Shown: positions 26,442 to 35,608 of the stretch, one piece after another
Layout of the letters: each line of letters starts with the position of its first letter
Numbering within the stretch: position 1 is the first letter of the stretch
Notes under the pieces: model-generated
Databases searched by the model: none
What the model was told of the DNA's origin: nothing
What the model saw: only the letters and a program-made list of their open reading frames with translations
Position numbers and translations under genes: made by a program
Source of the DNA: Brevundimonas sp. M20
Lineage (GTDB): Bacteria; Pseudomonadota; Alphaproteobacteria; Caulobacterales; Caulobacteraceae
Direction of reading: 5' to 3'
DNA length: 64,000 nucleotides
Assembly (NCBI RefSeq): GCF_006547065.1
Contig: NZ_CP041243.1
Span: forward strand, 2,185,001 to 2,249,000

Positions 26442-27869
26442 ATGGACACCGCTGACCGCAAGCTGTTCCTCGGCGGCCGCCTGAAGCGGCTGCGACGGGA
26501 TCTGGGCCTGACCCAGACGGCGATGGCCGGCGATCTGGGCGTGTCCCCCAGCTATCTGAACCATATCGAGCGCAATCAGCGCCCCGTCTCAGCCCAACTC
26601 CTGCTTCGTCTGGCCGAAACCTATGACGTGGACCTGCGTGCTCTGGGGCAGTCGGGCGGCCCGGCATCGGAAGCGACTTTGTCCGAGGCCTTCGCCGATC
26701 CGGTCTTTCAGGGCCTCGCCGTCCCCCGGCATGAGATCGTGCAGTTGGCCGAGGACCAGCCCGCCGTCGCCGACGCCGTCCTGCGCCTCTATCGTGCGTT
26801 CAGTGACAGACGCGCCCGCGAACGCGCCGTGGCTGGCATCGACGTCGGCGGTGACGAAACCCCCGCCGACCGCGTCCGCGACTTCGTTCAGGCCCGCCAG
26901 AACCACTTTCCGGAACTGGACGCCATGGGCGAACGACTCGCCGCCGAACTGGAGACCGAAACGCCGGGCGAAAGCTTCGAAACCCGCGCGCGCGCGCGGC
27001 TGCAGGCCCATCACGGCCTGACCGTCCGCACCCTGCCCGACGACGTGATGGTCGAGTGGACGCGCCGCTATGATCCGCACCGCAAGCGTCTGCATCTGTC
27101 GGAGACGCTCGGCCCCTCCTCCCGCGCCTTCGCCGTCGCCTTCCAGCTGGCGCTGGCGGAGCATGACAACGAACTGACCGCCCTGACCGCATCGGCCGAC
27201 ATGCCGGATGACGCAACGCGCCGCGTGTTGAAGGTGGCCCTGACCAACACCCTCGCCGCCGCGATCCTGATGCCCTACAGCGCCTTTCACGCGGCGGCGG
27301 AGGCCAACGGCTACGACTTGGGCCGTCTTGAAGCGCGTTTCGGGGTCAGTTTCGAGCAGGCCGCGCACCGGCTGACCACCCTGTCACGACCGAGCGCGCG
27401 CGGCGTGCCCTTCTTCCTGATGCGGGTCGATCAGGCGGGGAACATCTCCAAGCGTTTCGCCTCGGGCGCCTTCCCCTTCTCGCGCTTCGGCGGGGCCTGC
27501 CCGCGCTGGCGGCTGCACAGCGCCTTCCGCACGCCGGGCCGGATCGTCACCCAGATCATCGAGACGCCGGACGGACAGCGCTGGTTCACCCTGGCCCGCA
27601 CCGTCGAGCGTCAGGGCCGCGACGCCTTCACCGAGGGGCACGACCTCGCCATCGGGCTGGGCTGCGAGCTGAAGCACGCCCGCAAGCTGATCCATGCCCG
27701 CGGCCTCGATCTCGCCGCGCCGGAGGTGACGCCCATCGGCCCCGCCTGCCGCCTGTGCCACCGCCACCCCTGCGCCGAACGCGCCGCCCCGCCAGTCGAC
27801 CGCGCCCCGGCAGTCGATGACTGGTCCAAGTCGGTCAGCCCGTGGCCGTTCGTCCAGGAGGCGGGCTGA
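26442..27869 (+). CDS. ShcR/RamB-type short-chain fatty acyl regulator
   Basis: The 475-residue transcription factor has an XRE helix-turn-helix at about 10-68 (GLTQTAMAGDLGVSPSYLNHIE), a middle domain related to ImmA/IrrE, and a C-terminal DUF2083-type domain with cysteines in CRLCHRHPCAE. The middle domain lacks the HExxH zinc motif (LALAEHDNE is at the expected place), so it is a sensor rather than a peptidase. Relatives control glyoxylate and propionate genes in response to acyl-CoA. Divergence from aceA fits this role. Confidence 0.88.
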   Translation: MDTADRKLFLGGRLKRLRRDLGLTQTAMAGDLGVSPSYLNHIERNQRPVSAQLLLRLAETYDVDLRALGQSGGPASEATLSEAFADPVFQGLAVPRHEIVQLAEDQPAVADAVLRLYRAFSDRRARERAVAGIDVGGDETPADRVRDFVQARQNHFPELDAMGERLAAELETETPGESFETRARARLQAHHGLTVRTLPDDVMVEWTRRYDPHRKRLHLSETLGPSSRAFAVAFQLALAEHDNELTALTASADMPDDATRRVLKVALTNTLAAAILMPYSAFHAAAEANGYDLGRLEARFGVSFEQAAHRLTTLSRPSARGVPFFLMRVDQAGNISKRFASGAFPFSRFGGACPRWRLHSAFRTPGRIVTQIIETPDGQRWFTLARTVERQGRDAFTEGHDLAIGLGCELKHARKLIHARGLDLAAPEVTPIGPACRLCHRHPCAERAAPPVDRAPAVDDWSKSVSPWPFVQEAG

Positions 27870-27872
27870 GCC

Positions 27873-29291
27873 TCAGACCAGCTTCACCTTGCCGCCTTCC
27901 ATCCGGTAAGCGACGCCCGTGCGGTCGAACAGGCGGGCGATCAGGACGGCGGGATCAGGCGCACCCTCATCCAGAAGGGTGTCGATCTCGCGCCGCACAT
28001 CCGGATCGCCGGTCAGCTGGAGCAAGGCCGCCAGCCATTCCTCGCGGTTGACCTTGCCGTCCTCCCGATTGCGCTCGATCAGGCCCTTCAAGAAGTCGAA
28101 CCAGTCGCCGCCGGTCGCGCGTCGTTGCGCCGCCTCCGCCGCCAGACCGAAGACGGCGCCACAGGCGTAGTAGGCGCGGTGTTCGCTGCGCTGGTTGGCC
28201 GAGGCCACCGGCTTGACCGCCAGCGTGGTGCAGTCATCGACCTCTTCCTGCAAGGCGGTCATGACATCATAGGTCGGGCTCAGCACCGCCTGTGCGCGCA
28301 TTGCCATCAGGTCGGCGCCGCCCTCGGTGATCCAGGCCTCACGGCTGAACTCGTACCGGATGGTCTGGCCCAGCCAGAAGTGCGCGCTTTCGTGACCGAT
28401 GAACCAGCGGGCGTGGTCGCGCATCTCCGTCGATTCCGTGACGACGTTGTCGCCCTCGAAGGCCATGATGATCAGGCCCGGCAGGACGCTGCCGCCCATG
28501 CTGCGCAGCTGCGGCGTCGGGCCGTTCCAACTGACCATAATGGTGGGCTTGTCGGTCTGCCCCGGTCCCAGCCGTTCGGCATAGTAGGCGGCGATGCGCG
28601 GCGAAAAGGTCTTGATCTCGTCCCCCAGCCAGACCGGCAAACCGGGGTCGATAACTGTCGCCAGACGTGGGCTGTCGACCAGATCGGCCCGCCCGAACAA
28701 GACATAGACGTTGCTGCGCTCGGAGACCGGAGCGGCCTGACGTTCGCCTTCGAACAGAACAGGCCCGGCGGCGTCGCGCCATGTGATCCGGGAGTTATCG
28801 CTCTCGATCTCGACGTCATTCAGATCCATCGGCAGCGCTTCAGCCGCCTCGGGCGAGGCGATGGGGAACAGGGTGAAATGCCCGGCGTACAGGGCCGCAG
28901 AACCGTCCGTGAAGATCAGGGCCGGGTCATAGTCGGCGTTGAGATCCTCCGCCTTGGGCGTCATCCGGATGCGAATGTTGCGAGGGACCGGACCTCCATC
29001 CGTGGTGCGAAGGATATCGAAATGCCCCCGGCGCTCCAGAACGACACCCGGTGTTTCGACCGCCCACTGACCTTCGCGCCAGGGCTTGCCGCTTTCCCGC
29101 GCCAGCGCCGAGCGCAGGAAGACCCAGGTCGGAGAATCCGACGGCAGGGTGAAGTCCGCCGTCCATCGCTCGCCGTCACGGCTGACGGTCACCAGCGGGA
29201 CCGGCCTTTCAGCCTCAACCTTGGCGGACGTGGTGCCGCATCCGGTCAGAAGCGCGGCGGCCGCGCAGGCGGCGAGAACGGCTGAACGCAT
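27873..29291 (-). CDS. Lipoprotein with M1-like gluzincin peptidase domain
   Basis: A lipobox LLTGC puts the lipidated Cys at residue 18. The 472-residue protein has a beta-rich N-terminal half and a central peptidase domain with HESAH (zinc HExxH) followed about 20 residues later by the third ligand Glu in WITEGGADL, as in M1 or M61 enzymes. The shape suggests an outer-membrane or periplasmic aminopeptidase-like enzyme; substrate unknown. It converges with the regulator gene, four bases apart. Confidence 0.82.
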   Translation of the reverse strand: MRSAVLAACAAAALLTGCGTTSAKVEAERPVPLVTVSRDGERWTADFTLPSDSPTWVFLRSALARESGKPWREGQWAVETPGVVLERRGHFDILRTTDGGPVPRNIRIRMTPKAEDLNADYDPALIFTDGSAALYAGHFTLFPIASPEAAEALPMDLNDVEIESDNSRITWRDAAGPVLFEGERQAAPVSERSNVYVLFGRADLVDSPRLATVIDPGLPVWLGDEIKTFSPRIAAYYAERLGPGQTDKPTIMVSWNGPTPQLRSMGGSVLPGLIIMAFEGDNVVTESTEMRDHARWFIGHESAHFWLGQTIRYEFSREAWITEGGADLMAMRAQAVLSPTYDVMTALQEEVDDCTTLAVKPVASANQRSEHRAYYACGAVFGLAAEAAQRRATGGDWFDFLKGLIERNREDGKVNREEWLAALLQLTGDPDVRREIDTLLDEGAPDPAVLIARLFDRTGVAYRMEGGKVKLV

Positions 29292-29356
29292 CTGAAAACT
29301 CCCTGTATGTTCGAAGCGTAGCCATGGGGCGCAAGAACCGTCAGCTTACGCTTTCG

Positions 29357-30346
29357 TCACGCTTGGGACCGTGCCAGGGCGCGGGTCGCGGCGGCCAGTT
29401 CTTCCGCCATCACCATCTTCAGGCGCTCGGGCGCGACGATCTCCACCTGCTCGCCCCAGCTGAACAGGTGCCAGGCCAGTTCACGCATGCCCGAGGCGCG
29501 AAACTTCACTTCCACACTCCCATCAGCCTGATCCTCGACCGACTGGGTCGGGTGCCAACGCCAGCCCTTCGCCTCTGCAGCCCCTTCGGGCGTGATGCGC
29601 AGAACCACATCCTCGATGGCGTCCTGATAGATGCCGAACGACTGGCCGGCGAAGACCTGAAGATCGAAGTCGGCGGGCGGAACGGCCACGCCCGGCTCGG
29701 CCTTCACCGCGCTCATCCGATCCAGGCGGAAAGTCTTGATGGCTCCGGTCTCGCGCTCGGCGGCGACCAGATAGTTGGCGCGGCCGAACATCAGGCCGCA
29801 GGGCGTCATCACCCGCCGCCGCGCCTCGGTGCCCGGACGGCTGTAGATAAAGCCCAGCGGCTGTCCGGCCAGCACCGCCTGCCGGATCTCGGCCAGCACC
29901 ACTTCGTCGGCCGTGGCGCGGGGACCGGCCTGCACCGCCAGGGTCTCGGCGCGCACCAGCGCTTCGAGGTCCGGCGCCAACCGGTTCAGGGTGGTCGAGC
30001 GGACCGCGGACTTCAGCTTGCGCTCCAGGCTTTCCAGCGCCTCGGCCCGAGCCGGTTCGCCGGTCGCGCGCAACCCCTGCGCCGCCCGGGTCAGCTCGAT
30101 CAGCTCCTCGGCCGTCGGGGCCTGCTCAAAGGCCGACAACCCGCCCCGGATGCGCCAGCGTTTGTACGGCGGGTCGGACACCTCCTCCGCCTGCGGGAAC
30201 AACGCCACCACCGCATCGCGGATACGCTCGGCGGTCCTGCGGGCGGTCCCCGTCTCGCGCATCATGTCTTCCATGGTCAGGCCTTCCGCGCTGGCCGCCA
30301 TGCGCCGCGCCAGCTCCAGAACCAGGGCTGCTCTGTCAAATCTCAT
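29357..30346 (-). CDS. WYL-domain transcriptional regulator
   Basis: The start is set at the ATG at 30346 (MRFDRAALVLELARRM). The 329-residue protein has an N-terminal winged helix (about 1-65, RRTAERIRDAV) and a WYL domain at about 135-225 (YSRPGTEARRRVMTPCGLMFGRANYLVAAE), with a C-terminal extension (WCX-like, ending around WHLFSWGEQVEIVAPERL). WYL regulators sense nucleic-acid-like ligands or nucleotides and often control defence or DNA-repair genes. The divergent gene is small and unknown. Confidence 0.88.
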   Translation of the reverse strand: MRFDRAALVLELARRMAASAEGLTMEDMMRETGTARRTAERIRDAVVALFPQAEEVSDPPYKRWRIRGGLSAFEQAPTAEELIELTRAAQGLRATGEPARAEALESLERKLKSAVRSTTLNRLAPDLEALVRAETLAVQAGPRATADEVVLAEIRQAVLAGQPLGFIYSRPGTEARRRVMTPCGLMFGRANYLVAAERETGAIKTFRLDRMSAVKAEPGVAVPPADFDLQVFAGQSFGIYQDAIEDVVLRITPEGAAEAKGWRWHPTQSVEDQADGSVEVKFRASGMRELAWHLFSWGEQVEIVAPERLKMVMAEELAAATRALARSQA

Positions 30347-30435
30347 GCCCGGACCAGAGCATACGACCAAAAATGACGCAACGCTGTTTTAGAACTCCAT
30401 TCATCGACAGCGACATCGCTTCACGGAGTTCACAC

Positions 30436-30657
30436 ATGGCCCGCTTCATTCCCGCCGCCCGCATCGCCGCCAGCCGCTATCTGATCGTTCCCTGCGAGGC
30501 CGAAGCCGGCCTGGCCGTCATCTGGGATCGTCTGGAAGAACAGGTGATCGACGTCATCGACGCCCGCCAGTCGGCCCGCTACGCCGAGGAGGACGCGTTG
30601 TGGGACGAAGCCCGTCCGCTGTTCGATCCGGCCGGCGACTTCCGGATCGCGGCCTGA
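30436..30657 (+). CDS. Small hypothetical protein divergent from the WYL regulator
   Basis: The 73-residue product starts MARFIPAARIAASRYLIVPC at 30436 after ACGGAG. It is acidic at its end and soluble. It could be the target of the WYL regulator, whose start is only 89 bases away on the other strand. No family recognised. Its stop is two bases from the convergent acyltransferase. Confidence 0.65.
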   Translation: MARFIPAARIAASRYLIVPCEAEAGLAVIWDRLEEQVIDVIDARQSARYAEEDALWDEARPLFDPAGDFRIAA

Positions 30658-30659
30658 GC

Positions 30660-31766
30660 TCAGGCTGCCTTCGGCTTGGTCCAGCGATCAATCAGGCGTT
30701 GGGCCGGCTGTTCCACGAATTTTTGGGCCACTACGGCCAGCGCCACGATCAGGCCGAACAGGCCGATGCCGAACAGATCATTCAGCCAGACCGAGCCGAA
30801 GTCGATCCGACGCGCGGGCATCCAGTCCAGCTTGCGTGCGACGATGATGGTCACCACCAGCACGAACATGTGCACCATGTAGATGGCGAACGACCACCGA
30901 CCGAGGGTGACGATGGGCTTCCTGTCCAGCAGACGGGACAGCGCTCCGTCCTCGCCGGCGAACACCCAGACCGAGGCGACGAACAGCAGGGTCACCAGCA
31001 CGGTCGCGGGGCCGGTCGCATAGCCGATGAAGGCGCAGACGCAGACCACGGTCGCGACCTCCAGCGCCGTCGCCGCATGCCCCTTGAGCCGCGGGATCGA
31101 CATCCAGAAGCCTTGCAACAGGCTGCCCAGGAAGAAGCCGTAGACAGCGCGCGGGAAGGCGAAGTCATAGGTGGTGTTCATGTACCGCTTCGCCTGCGTC
31201 AGGACGATCACCGCCCCGATCACGGCCAGAACCGCGCCGATCCAGCGCCAGGCCCTGGGGGTCGCCAGCACCAGCAGAGCGAAGACGACATAGCAGCCGA
31301 CCTCGACGCTCAGGGTCCACGACGGCCCGTTCCAGGTCAGGGACGGATGGATATTGAAGGCCTGAATGAGGAACAGGTTGGAGAAGATCGCCTCCACCGA
31401 GCGGTCCCGCGTGAACGGCGTCACACTGTCGAAGTGGAACCACAGACGGCAGAGCTCCAGCCCGATGTAGGCCCCCAGCATCAGCACGTGCAGCGGCCAG
31501 ACCCGGCCCAGACGACGCACCATGAACCGCCCCCCGTCCGTCGGCGTCTTCAGCCGCTGCGCATAGGCGTGGGCGATGACGAAGCCGGACAGGACGAAGA
31601 AGTAGTCGACAAACAGATAGCTGTGCTGGATCAGGCCCCAGTCCCGCCAGTGGCTGGCCACCGGCATGTGGAACATGACCACCAGAATGGCGCACACCCC
31701 GCGCAGGGAATCCAGCGCCTCGAAGCGACGGTGAGCGGGATTCGCGGGGGTCGATGTCGGGTTCAC
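30660..31766 (-). CDS. Acyltransferase family 3 (OafA/YrhL type)
   Basis: A 368-residue protein with about ten membrane helices, starting at a GTG at 31766. The motif FEALDSLRGVCAILVVMFHM and the later FFVLSGFVIA are the hallmarks of acyltransferase 3 proteins, which add acetyl or other groups to surface sugars. There is no SGNH extension. It is the last gene of the minus-strand run that begins at pntAA and is 44 bases after the DUF1801 gene. Confidence 0.88.
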   Translation of the reverse strand: MNPTSTPANPAHRRFEALDSLRGVCAILVVMFHMPVASHWRDWGLIQHSYLFVDYFFVLSGFVIAHAYAQRLKTPTDGGRFMVRRLGRVWPLHVLMLGAYIGLELCRLWFHFDSVTPFTRDRSVEAIFSNLFLIQAFNIHPSLTWNGPSWTLSVEVGCYVVFALLVLATPRAWRWIGAVLAVIGAVIVLTQAKRYMNTTYDFAFPRAVYGFFLGSLLQGFWMSIPRLKGHAATALEVATVVCVCAFIGYATGPATVLVTLLFVASVWVFAGEDGALSRLLDRKPIVTLGRWSFAIYMVHMFVLVVTIIVARKLDWMPARRIDFGSVWLNDLFGIGLFGLIVALAVVAQKFVEQPAQRLIDRWTKPKAA

Positions 31767-31810
31767 GACGGCGTGATAGCGCCGCCCGATGACGCGCGAT
31801 AGAGCCTTGG

Positions 31811-32230
31811 TTACAGCGGACCCTCGGGCCGGTGTTTCCGCCGGATCGACGCCACCGAGCGCACCACCAGTTCGCGCAGGACCGCCGGGTCCAGATCGTC
31901 CAGCCGGTTCACATACAAACAGCCCACGCTGGCCTTGTGCTTGCCCAGCCGGGTCAGAAGATCGTCAGCACCGTCGAAGTCGCGGAAGACATAGAGGACC
32001 AGATTGGCCTTGCGCGGCGAGAAGCCGATTATCGGCCAGTCGCCGGTCGGCCCGCGATAGCAGCCGTAGCCGATGATGGACGGGCCCCACAGCACGGCGG
32101 GTTCGCCTGATGCCTCGGTCATCAGGGCGTTGACCGCCTCGGCGTCCACCCGCCGTCGCAGATTCTCCACCGCTGCGATGAAATCAGAAACGGAAGCATC
32201 GGTCGGTTTGGTCCTGGGTTCAGCGGGCAT
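31811..32230 (-). CDS. DUF1801 domain protein
   Basis: The 139-residue protein starts at the ATG at 32230. The family pattern is clear: ALMTEASGEPAVLWGPSIIG near the front, then FSPRKANLVLYVF and KHKASVGCLYVNRLDDLD. DUF1801 (YdhG-like) proteins are small, soluble and of unclear role, some being related to frataxin-like folds. It follows a lipoprotein gene by 35 bases in the same direction. Confidence 0.85.
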   Translation of the reverse strand: MPAEPRTKPTDASVSDFIAAVENLRRRVDAEAVNALMTEASGEPAVLWGPSIIGYGCYRGPTGDWPIIGFSPRKANLVLYVFRDFDGADDLLTRLGKHKASVGCLYVNRLDDLDPAVLRELVVRSVASIRRKHRPEGPL

Positions 32231-32265
32231 CGTCTTCCCTACTCCGCATCCGGTCGTTCCGAAGA

Positions 32266-32694
32266 CTACCGCTCCGGGACCAGCCGCCAAGCGCCGTTTT
32301 CAAACAGGATGACCGCCGACCCGCGAAGGCCACCCGCCCCCTCGCCCCAGATCTCGTAGCGCACGCCGGTGGAAAGCGGCCGTGGCGGCGCCGCCGTGAC
32401 CAGCCCCCGGAACGACTGGCCATAGGTCAGCCGCCGCAGGTTTTCACACCCGCCGTCAGGGTTGGTCAGCCGCCAGTTCGCCTGTTTATCCGGCACGGCG
32501 CGCGCCCAGCTCCCGGGCGCTTCCACCGCCATATGAAACTGCTGCAGACAGAGGCCGCCGCCGCGGACCAGCCCGTCATTCCGCCGGATCTCAAGGACCG
32601 GTCGCTCAAGCGGCCCCGATATCTCGAGATCGAAGGGCGCCGGACTGCAGCCGGACAACAGAAGGAGCGCCGCGAGCGCAAAAAGCCGTTTCAT
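32266..32694 (-). CDS. Putative lipoprotein of unknown function
   Basis: The start at 32694 (MKRLFALAALLLLSGC) gives a lipoprotein signal with Cys16 as the lipid site. The mature part (about 126 residues) looks beta-rich, with two cysteines far apart. No family recognised. It starts 5 bases after the upstream membrane gene ends, so the two are co-transcribed and may act together in the envelope. Confidence 0.75.
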   Translation of the reverse strand: MKRLFALAALLLLSGCSPAPFDLEISGPLERPVLEIRRNDGLVRGGGLCLQQFHMAVEAPGSWARAVPDKQANWRLTNPDGGCENLRRLTYGQSFRGLVTAAPPRPLSTGVRYEIWGEGAGGLRGSAVILFENGAWRLVPER

Positions 32695-32698
32695 CCGC

Positions 32699-33559
32699 TC
32701 AGCCTGCGGGCCCGTCGGGATTGTCCCAAGTGACGTTTCCTGACGCCGGTCGTCGCCAGGTCTCATGCGGCTCGGCGTATTTGCGCATGAACGCCTCATC
32801 GCTGATGCCCAGCATCGAAAGGGCCGCACGGAATTTCGGCTCATCCAACTGGCGACGCAGGGTGCGGATGCAGTCCACCGACGGACCCTCGTAAGACGAG
32901 ACACGGGACGCATTTCGCAACGCGCCCCGGTCGATCCGGCTGACCGCCTTGATCCAGTTGGTCAGGGTCCGGGGTTCTTCCGCGGTCGTCGCGCGGCGAA
33001 ATTCGAACGAGTCGCCATAGGGGAAATGCACCCGGTAGGTGAGGCTCGCCTGCGTCCCCTTCCCGCGTCCGCTGGCCAACCGGCATCCGACCTCGACCCG
33101 CTCGGCCGTCCGGAACGGATACAGCTCCTCCCAGTACCCCTGCCGGTCGAGCCCGGAGGCGACCAGTCGGTCGGGAAAGATCAACACCTCGGAACGCAGC
33201 GACAGCCCCGTAACGCCCAGGCTGATGAGGCCCAGCACCAGCCACGGCCACCGCACCAGCCGCCACCACCGCGCCGGTTCCCGAAACAACATCAGCGCCC
33301 CGAGGATCACGGCGGTCAGACAGCCGGCGAGAAACGCCAGCCCCATCCCGGCCTGTTCTGTCTCCGGCCACCAGAGGATCACCGCGGGCTCACGCGGCCC
33401 CATCGCGGAACGCGCCATCTCCCACAATAGCGGAAGGATCACAGGCAGTATCGCGGTGGGGACGATAACCAGCATCACAGCCCGCAGCCGCTTCCCGAGC
33501 CGCTCCATGGCGTCCAGCATCGGGGTCGGCCCTCGCGGGGGCTCAGGCGACCAACTCAC
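32699..33559 (-). CDS. Membrane protein of unknown function downstream of pntB
   Basis: The 286-residue protein has three or four membrane segments in its first 125 residues (around 27-50, 68-90, 100-120), then a soluble domain with two cysteines. The start overlaps the pntB stop by four bases (ATGA), so it is translated with the transhydrogenase. An alternative start lies at residue 14. No family is recognised. Confidence 0.75.
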   Translation of the reverse strand: MSWSPEPPRGPTPMLDAMERLGKRLRAVMLVIVPTAILPVILPLLWEMARSAMGPREPAVILWWPETEQAGMGLAFLAGCLTAVILGALMLFREPARWWRLVRWPWLVLGLISLGVTGLSLRSEVLIFPDRLVASGLDRQGYWEELYPFRTAERVEVGCRLASGRGKGTQASLTYRVHFPYGDSFEFRRATTAEEPRTLTNWIKAVSRIDRGALRNASRVSSYEGPSVDCIRTLRRQLDEPKFRAALSMLGISDEAFMRKYAEPHETWRRPASGNVTWDNPDGPAG

Positions 33560-34974
33560 AGCGCCTTCACGATCCCCTCGACCATCTTCTTGGCGTCGGC
33601 GAACAGCATCATGGTATTGTCGCGGAAGAACAGCTCGTTCTCGACGCCCGCATAGCCCGCCGCCATGCCGCGCTTGATGAACAGGACGGTGCCCGCCTTC
33701 TCCACGTCGAGGATCGGCATGCCGTAGATGGCGCTGGTCGGATCGGTCTTGGCCGCCGGGTTGGTGACGTCATTGGCGCCGATGACGAAGGCGACGTCAC
33801 AGCTGCCGAACTCGCTGTTGATGTCCTCCAGCTCAAACACCTCGTCATAGGGGACATTGGCCTCGGCCAGCAGGACGTTCATGTGACCCGGCATCCGGCC
33901 CGCGACGGGGTGGATGGCGTATTTCACATCGACCCCCTCCTCCTTCAGCTTGTCGGCCATCTCGCGCAGGGCGTGCTGGGCCTGTGCCACCGCCATGCCG
34001 TAGCCGGGCACGATGATGACCTTCGAGGCGTTCTTCATGATGAAGGCCGCGTCGTCGGCCGAGCCCTGTTTGACCGGGCGGGTCTCGACGTGGCCGCCCG
34101 CGCCCGCAGCCGCCGCATCACCACCGAAACCGCCAAGAATTACAGAGAAGAAGCTGCGGTTCATGCCCTTGCACATGATGTAGCTCAGGATTGCACCCGA
34201 GCTGCCGACCAATGCGCCGGTGATGATCAGGGCGATGTTCTCCAGCGTGAAGCCCAGCGCCGCCGCAGCCCAGCCCGAGTAGGAATTGAGCATCGAGACG
34301 ACCACCGGCATGTCCGCCCCGCCGATGGGGATGATCAGGGTCGCGCCCAGGATCAGGGCCAGGACGAACACGCCCCAGAAGGCCCAGGTCGCCGTCCCGC
34401 CCGAGCCGATCATGACGCCGATCAGCAGGACCAGAGCAAGAGCCAGAGCAATGTTGATCAGGTGCCGCGCGGGCAGGAGGATCGGCGCGCCCGACATATT
34501 GCCGTTCAGCTTGGCGAAGGCGATGACCGAGCCGGTGAAGGTGATGGCGCCGATGGCGACGCCGAGGCTCAGTTCGATGATCGACAGGGTCTTGATCCCG
34601 CCCTCAGCGGTGGCGATGCCGAAGCTGTCAGGGGCATAGACCGCACCCACCGCCACCAGACAGGCGGCCATGCCGACGAGGCTGTGGAAGGCCGCGACCA
34701 GCTGGGGCATCTGGGTCATCTGCACCCGCCCCGCGATCACCGCGCCCGCGCCGCCGCCGACCACCACGCCGCCGACGATCAGACCGGCCGTCAACAGGTC
34801 CAGCGCGCCCGAGCTCCAGAGCGTCAGCACCGTCACGCCCACGGCCAGCGCCATGCCGATCATGCCGAAGGTGTTGCCCCGACGGCTGGTCTCCGGGCTG
34901 GACAGCCCGCGCAGCGACAGGATGAACAGGACGCCCGCGACCAGATAGGCCAGCGCCGCGATGGATGCGTTCAC
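33556..34974 (-). CDS. pntB: NAD(P) transhydrogenase subunit beta PntB
   Basis: PntB carries the proton channel and the NADP-binding domain. The start is a GTG at 34974 overlapping the upstream stop. It has 472 residues: about eight or nine helices to residue 275, then the NADP domain with GYGMAVAQAQ (nucleotide loop), HPVAGRMPGHMNVLLAEA and GANDVTNPAAKTD, all hallmarks of domain III. Works with PntAA and PntAB to make NADPH from NADH using the proton gradient. Confidence 0.95.
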   Translation of the reverse strand: MNASIAALAYLVAGVLFILSLRGLSSPETSRRGNTFGMIGMALAVGVTVLTLWSSGALDLLTAGLIVGGVVVGGGAGAVIAGRVQMTQMPQLVAAFHSLVGMAACLVAVGAVYAPDSFGIATAEGGIKTLSIIELSLGVAIGAITFTGSVIAFAKLNGNMSGAPILLPARHLINIALALALVLLIGVMIGSGGTATWAFWGVFVLALILGATLIIPIGGADMPVVVSMLNSYSGWAAAALGFTLENIALIITGALVGSSGAILSYIMCKGMNRSFFSVILGGFGGDAAAAGAGGHVETRPVKQGSADDAAFIMKNASKVIIVPGYGMAVAQAQHALREMADKLKEEGVDVKYAIHPVAGRMPGHMNVLLAEANVPYDEVFELEDINSEFGSCDVAFVIGANDVTNPAAKTDPTSAIYGMPILDVEKAGTVLFIKRGMAAGYAGVENELFFRDNTMMLFADAKKMVEGIVKAL

Positions 34975-35282
34975 GCCATTCCCCCCTTGTTATGTTTCAT
35001 CGGCCCCTTGGCCGGGCAGGCGGTGCGCGTCAGCCGCCACAGGGCCGCGCACACGAACAGGGGCGCCAGCAGGGCCAGCGCCCAGTCGACCACGCTCATC
35101 GGCTTTCCCTGTCCCAGAAAGCGCAACAGGATCGACGAGAAGACCAGCACGGTCCCGCAATCCATCTGCCGCAGGCGACGGATCGGATGCTTTTCGATGA
35201 ACGACCACGCCCACAGGGCCACGCCGATCACCAGACCGACGATCGAGATCCAGAAGACGATGCCGGCGCCGAGGGAATTCAC
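34971..35282 (-). CDS. Small membrane protein inserted between pntAB and pntB
   Basis: The 103-residue protein starts at a GTG at 35282, inside the end of pntAB, and its own stop overlaps the pntB start. It has two or three hydrophobic segments (about 6-28, 43-55, 65-82). It is not a known transhydrogenase subunit. Tight overlap at both ends argues that it is a real gene co-translated with pnt. Function unknown; an assembly or accessory subunit is possible. Confidence 0.7.
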   Translation of the reverse strand: MNSLGAGIVFWISIVGLVIGVALWAWSFIEKHPIRRLRQMDCGTVLVFSSILLRFLGQGKPMSVVDWALALLAPLFVCAALWRLTRTACPAKGPMKHNKGGMA

Positions 35283-35608
35283 GACGCGGCGGGCCCGGGC
35301 TTCGGCTTTTCCTTCTTGCGGTACATGGCCAGCATACGTCGCGTGACCATGAAGCCGCCGAAGATGTTGACGCTGGCGAGCGTAACAGCCGCCACGCCCG
35401 CCCCCTTGGCGATCCAGCCGTCTCCGCCCGAGGCTGTCGCGGCGGCGGCGATCAGGCCGCCGACGACGATGACGCTGGAAATGGCGTTGGTCACGGCCAT
35501 CAGCGGCGTGTGCAGGGCCGGTGTCACACTCCAGACGACGTAATAGCCGACGAAGATCGCCAGCACGAAAATGGCCAGCCGGAAGATGGTGGGATCGACG
35601 TGTTCCAT
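35279..35608 (-). CDS. pntAB: NAD(P) transhydrogenase subunit alpha part 2 (PntAB)
   Basis: This 109-residue protein carries the membrane helices that in E. coli are fused to PntA. Three or four helices are visible, with VVWSVTPALHTPLMAVTNAI as the family motif. Its start overlaps the pntAA stop (TGATG). A split alpha subunit is the usual arrangement in alphaproteobacteria. Confidence 0.93.
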   Translation of the reverse strand: MEHVDPTIFRLAIFVLAIFVGYYVVWSVTPALHTPLMAVTNAISSVIVVGGLIAAAATASGGDGWIAKGAGVAAVTLASVNIFGGFMVTRRMLAMYRKKEKPKPGPAAS

